The notes under the pieces are model-generated. The model made no database searches. It saw only the letters and a list, made by a program, of their open reading frames with translations, and had not been told where the DNA came from. A stretch of DNA of 64,000 bases from Chromobotia macracanthus (Eukaryota > Chordata > Actinopteri > Cypriniformes > Botiidae), in NCBI GenBank assembly GCA_036877525.1, contig JAZGTH010000002.1, positions 10,834,501 to 10,898,500 of the forward strand, in the 5' to 3' direction. Made by a program: the position numbers and the translations under genes. Below are positions 54,736 through 64,000 of this stretch, one piece after another (position 1 is the first letter of the stretch; each line of letters begins with the position of its first letter).

Positions 54736-54867
54736 ATGCATCCTATATTGATTGCCATAGTGACTACAAACTCAACACTGACTATTGTCTATTGGAAATT
54801 TCTTATATCTCAGTTATTCTGCAAGAAACTCACGGATTCTCCTGAAGCGGAGGAAGTTCCTGTCTGA
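54736..54867 (+). CDS. Small single-pass membrane protein 2 (micropeptide pair)
   Basis: A 43-aa frame starting MHPILIAIVTTNSTLTIVYW with a hydrophobic segment at residues 3-28, then CKK and an acidic tail (LTDSPEAEEVPV). It is paralogous to the product at 53719-53850: same length, HP at the start, an invariant T-x-N, TI-x-YW and Lys-Lys at matching places. Bracketed by a TATA box and, just past the stop, GAGTGAGTAG, which could be a donor for a 3' UTR intron. No known family recognised. Between dohh and smim24. Confidence 0.62.
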   Translation: MHPILIAIVTTNSTLTIVYWKFLISQLFCKKLTDSPEAEEVPV

Positions 54868-55743
54868 GTGAGTAGAAGAGTGACTGGGTTTATTTGTCCT
54901 AATGATGTCATGAATTGTTAGTGTATAGATTACTTATTAAATTATAAGCATTTCACAGATAATTTGCTGGTTTTCAATGTCAAAATACAACGCAACAGTG
55001 CCAACTAAGTAGTGTTGTCTTGATATTATGAAATTTATATTTATTTTTTTATATAAAAATTATATAAATAGAATTTATAAATTATATAAAAATGTTACAT
55101 AAATTTGTATGTACATTTTTATATAAATTTAATGTTATATAAAAATGTATATATTTATATGTCTTTAAAGGTTTTGTTGATAGGTTTGCAGAGAAATTTC
55201 ATAATGTGATCTGGTTTATGAGAACCATCTAAAACCATTTCCAGCAAAGGCCTATTATATCGATAAAGTCTGTAAAGAAGTTTTTGTTCAGCCCTATGTG
55301 ATCTTTATCTAACCAAACTTTGTCTGGTATATTAACCCTAAACTTGTTATTAATCAGTTAAGCCTGCTATTTATTCATTTCAAACTTTGTTTCTGTTCAT
55401 GTTGTTTAAAATAATCTATAATTGGTTGGGGAACAAAATGTCATTTAAACCCCATTAATGACACTCCCACGGTCGGTGCACACAGGAACATCTCTGAGAG
55501 GATAAGCTGGATTACAGTATAGCAACCCTTGATTAAATGCTTTCACCTTCACAAAAGACAACTGCATTTACCAGGCATGGAATATCAGAGTCAGCGGGAT
55601 GTCAGCCAATGGATTAAGGGTGGGATTAGGAAAGCCATATCAAGCTTTTTCAGACTGCATTCTCTGACCTTAATAATAAAATACACTGTGCTGTTATCTT
55701 ACACATCTAAACTTAGAGGCATTCAATGTTGTTTTCCACTCAG

Positions 55744-55805
55744 ATGGAGGTCTTGGTCCTGACCCTGGTCATGATGAAGAGGAAGAACCAGCCAAATCTG
55801 CGTGA
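55744..55805 (+). other. Exon-like stretch with acidic C-terminus
   Basis: After TTTTCCACTCAG, phase-1 reading gives GGLGPDPGHDEEEEPAKSA and then a stop. It could be a terminal exon joined to an unseen upstream exon, perhaps an alternative tail for the micropeptide gene. Only the acceptor and composition support it. Confidence 0.2.
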
Positions 55806-55899
55806 GGGGAGGAAAAGGGACGAGGGAGAGAAAAAAAGAATAAAAGAGCAACAGATGAGGACCAGAAAAGAAAACTATCAAGATCAAGATTAAAATATT

Positions 55900-55902
<3 letters not shown>

Positions 55903-55938
<36 letters not shown>
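55903..55938. repeat. (CT)n microsatellite
   Basis: Uninterrupted CT array of about 36 bases ending at TTTCTCTCAG. Confidence 0.95.
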
Positions 55939-55945
<7 letters not shown>

Positions 55946-57181
55946 AGTTGTCATCTTCAAGATCTAATGACCAGAAATGACACTTGACTAGTCATTTTTT
56001 TCTTCATTAGTAAATTTCCACCAGACTTATTGAACCAAAAAAGATACAGTGCTTACAAATGCTTACAAACGCTTACAAAAAAGATACAACGCTACAATAT
56101 GCAGTATGGTAAACTGTTCGTACCATTGTTGTTTGTATTAACCCATAAAGTTCTTGTCACAGGTTATAAAATCAAAGTCAGTATATTATGCTTAATCTAG
56201 AAAATACTGGGATGTGTTTAATAAACTTTCTGCATGTGTCTGATTCCATCAATGATAAATAAATAGAGAGTACAGTTGTTCATGTGGCAGTTGTCATTCT
56301 GTACTCTCAGACCTGGAAAAAGCACAACCGCACAGTACTGAGTGTTCAGCACTGTAGGGATCACCTTTATTTACCAAAAATTCATGTTTGGGGGCATCGG
56401 CACTTTTATTTTTTTTAAAGAATGTAATTAAAGGAACCGATACATTTTAATACTTAAAGAGCTGATTTGTAGTAACATCTATATCTGACTAACGTTCTGA
56501 ACCTAATCTGAATTGTATCAACCAAAACCGATCCCTACACAAGCTGACCCACTTCACACTTGTTTTCAATGATGTCATTGGTGCTGCAGGGTACACCAAC
56601 AGGTGTTAAGGCGCAGACAGCTAGTAGGAAAAAACCAAATCCAGGCTCAAGTCGCCACCTCACGCCTCTAAGCACATTAGCTTGACTGTCTGCTGCTGTT
56701 AAAGCACTCCAGGAAGCAAATGCGCTGAGAAAGTCCAGTCATGGCTACTATAGAAATAATTAATATTATTCTGTGGGATCCTTTGTTCTGAGCCTGCAAA
56801 TATGCAACAGGAAAGAAAGCAGCTGAGGAGCATCCGACATCAGAGAGGGACAAAAAGGCGAGACGTGGTGTGTCAATAAGAAAAAGCTTTGCAACTGGTA
56901 CGTAAACATGGCTACTGATATCCAGACAGCTTAATTCTAACCCTAACTTTAAAAACTTTAAATACTAACCTATATTAACGATAGCCTAACAAGGTTTAAA
57001 TAACAGTGATTTGAATTAGCATTTAAAAATAATGATTGGTTTTAATTTCCCTGTCAATGATTTTAACTGATGGTTAACTGATTTAAATATATACAGCCTA
57101 CTTATTTTCACACAGACCATCACAAAATGAAAACTAACAAGCTGCTGTGAGGCTCTAGAAGACCTTCTGGACACAATACTT

Positions 57182-57828
57182 ATGGATTTAGACCAAAACA
57201 CAGATAATCCTCTTAATGAGGATGTGTTGTTTAAGGACTACAAACCCATACAAAAAGATCTGATAACTGTTCCCAAGCATGTCATTTATTTGCTGCTGGC
57301 TGTAGGCGTGACTGTGATCACCCTCTTTGCCATCATAAGACACCTCATCAAAGATCTCATCCATGACCTGGCAGGTATGTGGCGGAAAACCTTGTGCGTA
57401 TGCATGTGCCCGCACACTTGAGAGTTTCAAATCTTCTTAGCACCCTAGTAGTGTTTTTACTGGTGGCATGATGTTAAATTGAATGGGTTTAAGAACAGTT
57501 GAACAGTTGAGCCAAAAATGAATTCTCACCCACATGATGTCCCAACCCCCATAACTGTTTTTTGTGGAACACAAACAGGAGAAATGTTTCAGAATGTACT
57601 GATGGCTCTTTTCCCAACACAATTACAATAAATGGGGACTGGAGATATTCAGCTATTGTGTTTTATACAATAGCTATTGGGAATAAACAGACCCAATTAA
57701 GTTAATGAGAGACTGTGAAGGATTAATTTAAGAAGTTGGATTGGTTTAGAAAAAGGTTTTTTTGCATTTTTGTCAACTGTTTTATATAAAAATACACTGC
57801 ATACAGATGTGCTGCATACAACGGGATG

Positions 57829-57883
<55 letters not shown>

Positions 57884-58175
57884 GTGTGTTGTATCTGACC
57901 TTGATGATTTAGATTTCCTGTTTGGAGAGCAACCTATGGAAGAAGATGAGAGTGTCTTGGACAGAAGAGAAAAGCTCAGGTCAAAGTGGATTCCAGAGAC
58001 CAGCCTTGAGCTGGACGACATGGTGAAAGAAGATGAGATCCAACCATTCATCCAGGGCAAAGAGGACTTGCCATCCATCTGGACCGTATCAGATGGGCTG
58101 AAGTCTTATGCCTCGCCCTCTGTTCAAAAAGCTGACAACACGCCAGGAATTAGCTTGAATAAATGCAAGACTTAG
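57182..58175 (+). CDS. Single-pass membrane protein, 151 aa, unassigned
   Basis: Two exons, 57182-57374 and 57913-58175, joined in phase 1. The 64 residues of exon 1 are an acidic N-terminus (MDLDQNTDNPLNEDVLFKDY), then a membrane segment at about residues 33-51 (HVIYLLLAVGVTVITLFAII), then the helix RHLIKDLIHDLA. Exon 2 encodes an acidic soluble tail (FGEQPMEEDESVLDRREKLR to GISLNKCKT). No signal peptide, so type II or III topology is possible. It lies between dohh and smim24. By position it might correspond to a small integral membrane protein of the human 19p13.3 block, but I do not recognise the sequence. A TA repeat fills the intron just before the acceptor. Confidence 0.7.
57833..57881. 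repeat. (TA)n microsatellite close to a splice acceptor
   Basis: TA array of about 49 bases in the intron of the 151-aa gene, ending some 30 bases before the acceptor of exon 2. It replaces the usual pyrimidine tract region. Confidence 0.95.
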
Positions 58176-59078
58176 GCATTTATTATATGAAAGTTCATAT
58201 CCTTTAGCAGATCTTATAATAGACACCAAAAAGCCTTTACCCTTTATTAACAACACAGTTCTCACAGTTTAGACTGGTACTAGTAAACAAACTGGTACTA
58301 GTAAACAAATAAAGATACTCCTATGTATTTTTTGTCTTTCTTTTACACTGTAATTTTAATAAAAAAAACTGTTTTTGTGACTAACTGCTGCATTATATTT
58401 TTATTTATTATTAGTTAAACATTTAACAGTTAAAGTTGCAATCCATAACTTCTGCTCCACCGCCATTTCTAAAAACATAAAATTGCAGGTTACCTACTGA
58501 GTTAATTTCTTAACATGGATGACAAGTTTACATTATAAACAACTGCTGTAAGAACAATCTACAAATGCTGCACCATCTACAGTACCCGGACATAAGATAT
58601 AGTAACCGGATCATTCTGTTTTCCCAAGAAGTCCGACCCGACCGCTCAATTCATAAATCATTATTATAAACTTACTATTGGGAATCAGGGTAAGGTAAAG
58701 AGATTGTGTTGAACACCAATCTGTTATGTATTTGCTCAATAACTAATTTTTTTATTTTTACCAAAAACGTTGTGGATTGCAGTTTTAAGATCAGTAAACA
58801 GATAAGCTTCATCCAGTCTTCAGGGTTTAAAAATTCATGTCTGTTTATTGTTAGAATAATGGGTGGCAAGTAAAACTTTTATCTTTACAGCATTAAAACA
58901 CATGATAGTCAATGTGAGATTACCTAAGGATAATTATGCATGGCTAGTCTTCCAATGACATGCTGTGATCTGTGATCTCTCTTATGGTATTTGCACTTTG
59001 GTCATCGTGAGTCCTCCACATATTTATAAAGAACGAAGCAGAAAACAGCAGACTGCATCTACAGACTGTAAATCCACC
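58176..59078. other. 151-aa gene to smim24 interval
   Basis: The 3' UTR of the preceding gene, then spacer. A TATA-like CACATATTTATAAAGA near 59017 lies about 60 bases before the smim24 start and is a likely core promoter. No further exon seen. Confidence 0.45.
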
Positions 59079-60302
59079 ATGTTTCCCCTAAAGAATATCC
59101 TGGCCTTTATATTACTGTCTGCCTCCTTTTGTCAGGCTAAAACTGGTGAGTAAAATTCTATATTTCCATGTTTCCAAGTAATTCCATGTTTTATTATTTA
59201 TTATTATCTAGAGGTCTAATGACTCTGATATGCTGTTATGTGCTAATATTCTGTTTTAAAAACATTACAGAATTTAAAAAATGTTTAAATAACGTTTTAA
59301 TAACCAGGCAATAATGTTAAAGCATATTGAACTATCCTAAAACTTCCAAAAAATCGTTTTTATTTTTTTTGTTTTTGTTACTTAATGAAAACCTTAGGGA
59401 AACATTCTTACAATCTAAAACTGATAGTTGTGATAGAGTGATACTTTTAGAGGGTGACTGTAATGCACCTTTGTGTGATTAAATGTTACTTAGGTGGTCA
59501 ACGGGCCTCAGACACAACTACAACTAAAGGGACATTACAGCCATGGCTGGTGGGATTGGCAGCTGTTGTTGGCTTCCTCTTTATTGTCTTTGTGGTCCTC
59601 ATTGTGCAAAGACTCTTTTTCAGTAAAGACAAGTGAGTAATCATATTGACCTTTAAAACCTCAATATGCATCCAGTTATTTTCACCAAAAATAAAATAAG
59701 ACAAACAGATAATTTAACACTTCACTCGCCAGTATTTTGTCAAGTCAGTTGTGCAGTTAAATGTATAAGGTTATGACTTGATATGCATGTGATTTTCTAG
59801 TTTTGAAATGGCAATAATAGCTCTGACACTTATTAGTCATTTGGGTAGTTATCTATAAATATTATAGTGATAAGCAATTTATGGTTCTTAAGGCAATTAT
59901 TGTCATTTTATTACTCTACAGTTTTAGATGGTGTCAAAGGCCACATTCAGACACATGACAGATCTGATTGATCATAATACAGCTCAGAAAACCAATAATA
60001 ATGAAAAAGTACATCTCATGCAAAGAGTCACAATATATCATTTTGTGACACTTCGTTGGTTTACATTCTATTGTGAATACATGTCTAACTGATGCCAAAT
60101 TTGTATCTGTAACATAACACCCCTCCCATCTTGTTTGAGTTTAGTTTTAATAATTAAACTGTCTTGACTAAGTTGAATGTTAATTTCAGCAAAGCTTGTT
60201 TCTCCTGGCAGACATGAGACTGAAGACAGGGAGAACTTGACATATGAAAACAAAGCAGCTGATCTGGAGGCAAACGAGGAGACCAAGCAGACCACTTTGT
60301 AA
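59079..60302 (+). CDS. smim24: Small integral membrane protein 24
   Basis: Type I single-pass protein; in mammals it is enriched in absorptive epithelia, with molecular role unclear. Three exons: 59079-59145 (signal peptide MFPLKNILAFILLSASFCQA), 59494-59632 and 60212-60302. They give 98 aa, and phases agree (1, then 2). The diagnostic block LQPWLVGLAAVVGFLFIV, which spans the start of the membrane helix, matches human SMIM24 almost exactly. It is followed by QRLFFSK. The cytosolic tail (HETEDRENLTYENKAADLEA) is shorter than in human and less lysine-rich. It keeps the 19p13.3 neighbourhood with dohh and fzr1. A TATA-like motif precedes the start. Confidence 0.93.
59260..59420. mobile_element. 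Palindromic MITE, copy 5 (degenerate)
   Basis: Contains AATAACGTTTTAATAACCAG, TTTTTGTTACTTAATGAAAA and CCTTAGGGAAACATTCTTAC, which match the interior of copies 1 and 2. Both ends are lost. Lies in smim24 intron 1. Confidence 0.5.
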
Positions 60303-63300
60303 TGAGAAGAGGAATCAAAGTTTTGCAACACTTCACTTTTTAACTGTAAAATTTATGACACAACTATCTTACCTTTCTTTTCCAACTTTCTCATGTAAAA
60401 ATGAAAAACGTTTTATGTGAACTATTCTTTTAATGTATTACGATATTATAAGTCATTTATTTGCAGGTGGCCATGATGTGGTTTACTAATATGCCTAGGT
60501 AACTGTTTACTAAAGTATGTTCTGTTGTATTTCTTTCATACATTTGGAGTGTTTTTCTCTATATCATCCACTAGATGGAACACCCTTCACCAAGTCAAAG
60601 CCTCAAACAGAATTGTGCTCTAGAGTGCCAGCAGAGTACAGCTGTATACATAAGAATCCTTTCTTGGCATTTTCTCAATGTAATTTTTACTGCTTTGGTG
60701 TAATTGAAGCATACTTTAATTTCAAACACATTCATCTGGGTAGGAGAACAGAAGAATACAGGCTCATTGAGTTACAGCCTCCACATAATGCTCTCATTAA
60801 CTGGGTTTTGGCTTATGTGACACGTCTGGATCCGCATGTATATATGCTAAATAGACAAGGCTATGAGATCCATTACTCATTTTGAGTGGCAGTTTGGACA
60901 TGTTAAATGCTTCCAGTAAAATGACGTAACGTGCCGTTGCGAGGAACTTTGCTTTTTGAGCTTTTTTGAGCCTTTGTCCTGGGGGATTATCTGATGAAAA
61001 TATCAACTGCAGTAAAAAAAATCTACCAGGTGTTTAATTGTGTTTAATGGTGTGGACCCAATAATCAATAAACCACATTCAAGTGGTTGAACTGTAGTTT
61101 ACATAGTCGACATCTAAATAAATGACCTGTTCGTGCAATGAGCTGTGGGGTTAAACAGAAAATCCTTCATCCTTCAGGGATTAGACTTTACCCTCCTCGA
61201 TCCCAAGATAGCAAACTGTACCAACAAACAGATTAAATAAAATACAATCATTCTGTTGTTCTGTGTATGTGTGTGTGGGGGGGACTCAATGATCAGTATA
61301 TTGGACCTTTGGCTTTGAGAAATAAAACGTAATATCATATTGACGTGAAAATTTACTGTCTGTATGGCATTGTAAAGAATTTGAAATTTATGTAAAATTT
61401 AGAAGTAGAAGCTAACTCATTGTTACTGATAGTAATGTTGTATTTATGTTAATATGCAACGTGTGTATTTTAGACCCTGTAGTACTATTATTACTAGTAG
61501 TAAATACTACTGACCACTATACTGGGAATTCCCCTAAAATTGTTGCATGAAAGAATAAAACCTGCCATTTCTTTTCACCGCTTTGCTTTCTAATCTGACC
61601 ACCCCCCAAAAATACCTTTCCCACAAATGACCAATTAATATGTTCTATGAATTGCACAGAAACGCCCAGATGTTTTCTTGACAACATAACTGTTGCCATA
61701 CGCCAAGAAACTCTGAAACAAATCTGTCCAATTCTGGACATTTGAAATGAGGATGTTCACCTGTAAATTGAATTTCCGTGAACCGTATGAAAATTGGCAT
61801 CGCTATTTTATAACATTTAACATTTTAAAAACTTTTTAATTAACATTTAGGTCCATCTGACATCCGACAGCTGAAACTAATGCTGTCCAGAGTGGACTTT
61901 TATAAGGTTTCTCATACATGGGAAATGAATTAACTTACACAGTGCTCATGAGTGACGATAATTAAACCTTAGAGTCAGCTACAGGAAGTCACGCGTGAAA
62001 TCAGAGGGAGTGGGTTCCAATTTAACCTTAAATATGAAGTTTTCTGTCTGTTCTTTTTTCTTCACAAAGGAAACGACTCATCTGTGCAACTTATATTGTG
62101 CTTTAACTGGATTTGTCCATTTTAGATCTTGACAGCCTATTGTCCATATGGCAGGGATCATTTAGTTCTGCTGAGTTTAACTCTAACCCAAACATATTAA
62201 TCAAGGTAATCAGAATGCATTGCAAATTACAGAAAGGTGTCTTAAACTAGGAATGGCCCTACAGTTATGGCATTAATCAGTGTGAAATTTTGGTTACACT
62301 TTATTTTAAGGTGTCCTTGTTACAGTGCAATTATACATTTAAGTACTGAGTAATATTAATTAACAACATGTACTTACTATAGGGCTAGGGTTTGGTTTAG
62401 GGCTAGTTGCATGTAATTATGCATAATTTACTGTTATTGCTAAAGTAAGAACATGGTTTATGTGTAACAAACACAGTGTAAAATAAAGTGTTTTTTTAAA
62501 TAGTTCTATAAATCATTTTGTTGGTTGAACCAATCCTTTAAATCAATAAAGCAAATTTATGATTGCATTCAATAAACTCATACAGCAAAACTGCATGAAA
62601 TACACATGAAAAGTCATGTTGTGCATACATAATACAAACATTAGATCCTTCCTCTTCCCTTGCAGAAACAGATTAAAATCTGTATTTAAACTTATAATCA
62701 TATACACTTTTCTAGGGTGTGTGTGAGAAACAGGGGTTCACATTTGTACTGCACTGGCACACATCTCTGGCTCCCAGAATTCTCTGTACAGCTAAGTGAC
62801 CTGATTGTGATGGTATTGCAGAGAGGGGAGTCCTCAGGGAATCACAGTTTTTTGTTAAGACATCTGCAGCACATTACTGGCACATGCTTTTACAAGCCCT
62901 TCACATCACATACTGTAAATCGAGATATTAAATTCATAAGCACAGCCAAAGAACTGAGGAAATCTAGGGGGAGAAAAAAAATCACTTTGAACTTGCAAGT
63001 CTAAATAGACATATTCAAAACAGCCACAATTCAACCTTGTGCTTTCGGTGTGCAGAGCAAAGAGTAGACCGCACCCGGACTGCAGGTCTACATGTAAAAT
63101 GCATGAACTGTACTGTACGTTCATGCAGAAATAAAATGCAAAGAAAACAGAGAGTCTATTTACATGAGTCCCAGAGTTCCAGAGGAGACTGTTTAGAGCA
63201 TTATCAGCCTTAAAGAGGTCTTTTAAAATTCAGTTCACTCTCAGCCTCACCTCTTCTTTTCAACTAGTGACCCAAGACTTGTTAAACTGCACTGCATTAT

Positions 63301-64000
63301 GGGTAAATTGAATTACTTGTTGGTACTTATTAACATGTTTAGAATCAATACGTTTACATTGCTGCACAGAGTGTTTATTTACTTATGTATACTATATGTT
63401 TACTTACCTAATTTGGCTTACCTTATGTTTACAAGCTGACACGCATGGTATGCATGGCAGTAGCGCCCTGCTCGGCGGGGCAACGACCTGTAATTAAAAT
63501 GTTCCTCTGTAGACTCTGGAGAGTTTTCACTAATCGAGTTGCGTTTCCTCTCGCCTGCGAGCTGCAGTTGTTTTAGTTGGAGACTAAGTGCAGTAGTTTC
63601 ATACTGGCCTGAGTTTCGGTAAATCGAGCTGTTACGTGCTCACCTATGGCAAAGTCCTATTTGCCTCCTTGTCGAATCACTTTAATCAAATTTTCCATAA
63701 GATTGCGATTTCAAATTAGGATTTGTTTTGACTGTAATACATACATACATTACACACACACAAATGAATACACATAGAAAAAAACTGAACTGTATATATA
63801 GAAAGAGATATAGATATTAAACCTCCCTAAAATTCTTTTTATGTTGATTTAACAGCCAACATTTTATATTGTATATATTGTATGTCATGTGGCATGGTAT
63901 TTACATAATATGTAATATACATAGTATATATATTTATCCATAATACTTTGAATACTTTAAAGTATACTTTGGTACATTAGGAAAGCAGCAAACAAACATG
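60303..64000. other. Gene-poor right end
   Basis: The smim24 3' UTR and spacer. One short DNA-transposon remnant is annotated at 62292-62490. A GC-richer stretch at 63440-63620 could be a promoter for a gene beyond the window, but no exon is seen. Open frames at 60517-60885 and 62717-63004 show no domain or splice context. Confidence 0.5.
62292..62490. mobile_element. Short non-autonomous DNA transposon remnant
   Basis: The left end GGTTACACTTTATTTTAAGG and the right end ACACAGTGTAAAATAAAGTG are near-inverted copies. The inner AGGGCTAGGGTTTGGTTTAG is typical of a common cyprinid interspersed repeat. About 200 bases, no frame. Confidence 0.65.

Larger units (their letters stand above)
54868..57181. 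other. Micropeptide 2 to 151-aa gene interval
   Basis: AT-rich spacer with one exon-like stretch at 55744-55805 and a CT microsatellite. Around 56700-56900 the sequence is more mixed and may hold the promoter and an untranslated first exon of the next gene. An acceptor-like TTTCACACAG lies at 57106-57115. Confidence 0.4.

Noticed and set aside
60517..60885. 122-aa plus-strand frame after smim24
   Set aside because: Odd composition, no domain, no splice or promoter context, and it starts on a non-ATG codon in 3' flanking sequence.

Overview
The window looks like a chromosome segment from a cypriniform (carp/minnow-type) teleost. It is AT-rich, with intron-containing vertebrate genes, GT-AG introns, tRNA-derived SINEs whose 3' tails resemble the cyprinid HE1/V-SINE type, several short palindromic DNA transposons, a Tc1/mariner relative and many microsatellites. 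All gene models were assembled by hand from splice signals and codon phase. Homology calls rest on recognising the proteins, not on a database search.

Left block (about 0.6-21.5 kb). magoh (minus) is the exon-junction-complex core. uck2 (minus) is uridine-cytidine kinase 2. tmco1 (plus) is the ER calcium leak/translocon-associated membrane protein. aldh9a1 (plus) is 4-trimethylaminobutyraldehyde dehydrogenase. uck2, tmco1 and aldh9a1 are also neighbours on human 1q24. All four models close in frame at family length (147, 262, 188 and 508 aa).

Middle block (about 23.5-41 kb). Two tandem torsin-activator genes of the LAP1/LULL1 (TOR1AIP) family encode 315 and 535 aa. They share a luminal domain but have very different N-terminal regions. 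They are followed by two tandem minus-strand genes with a secreted Reeler domain and a Thr-rich tail. These two share an identical 175-bp tract covering exon 2. One has a 36-bp coding minisatellite with an in-frame stop before it, plus downstream membrane-spanning exons. The other has lost those exons.

Right block (about 43.7-60.3 kb), equivalent to human 19p13.3. fzr1 (minus, 495 aa) is the APC/C activator Cdh1. A HARBI1-like nuclease gene (plus, 464 aa) follows, then dohh (plus, 304 aa), two paralogous 43-residue membrane micropeptide genes, a 151-aa single-pass membrane protein gene, and smim24 (98 aa). The last ~3.7 kb holds no gene I can support.

The genes are independent housekeeping or tissue genes, not an operon. 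The least explained parts are the twin micropeptides, the Reeler pair with its gene-conversion tract and splice-donor-bearing minisatellite, and the intact HARBI1-like gene.
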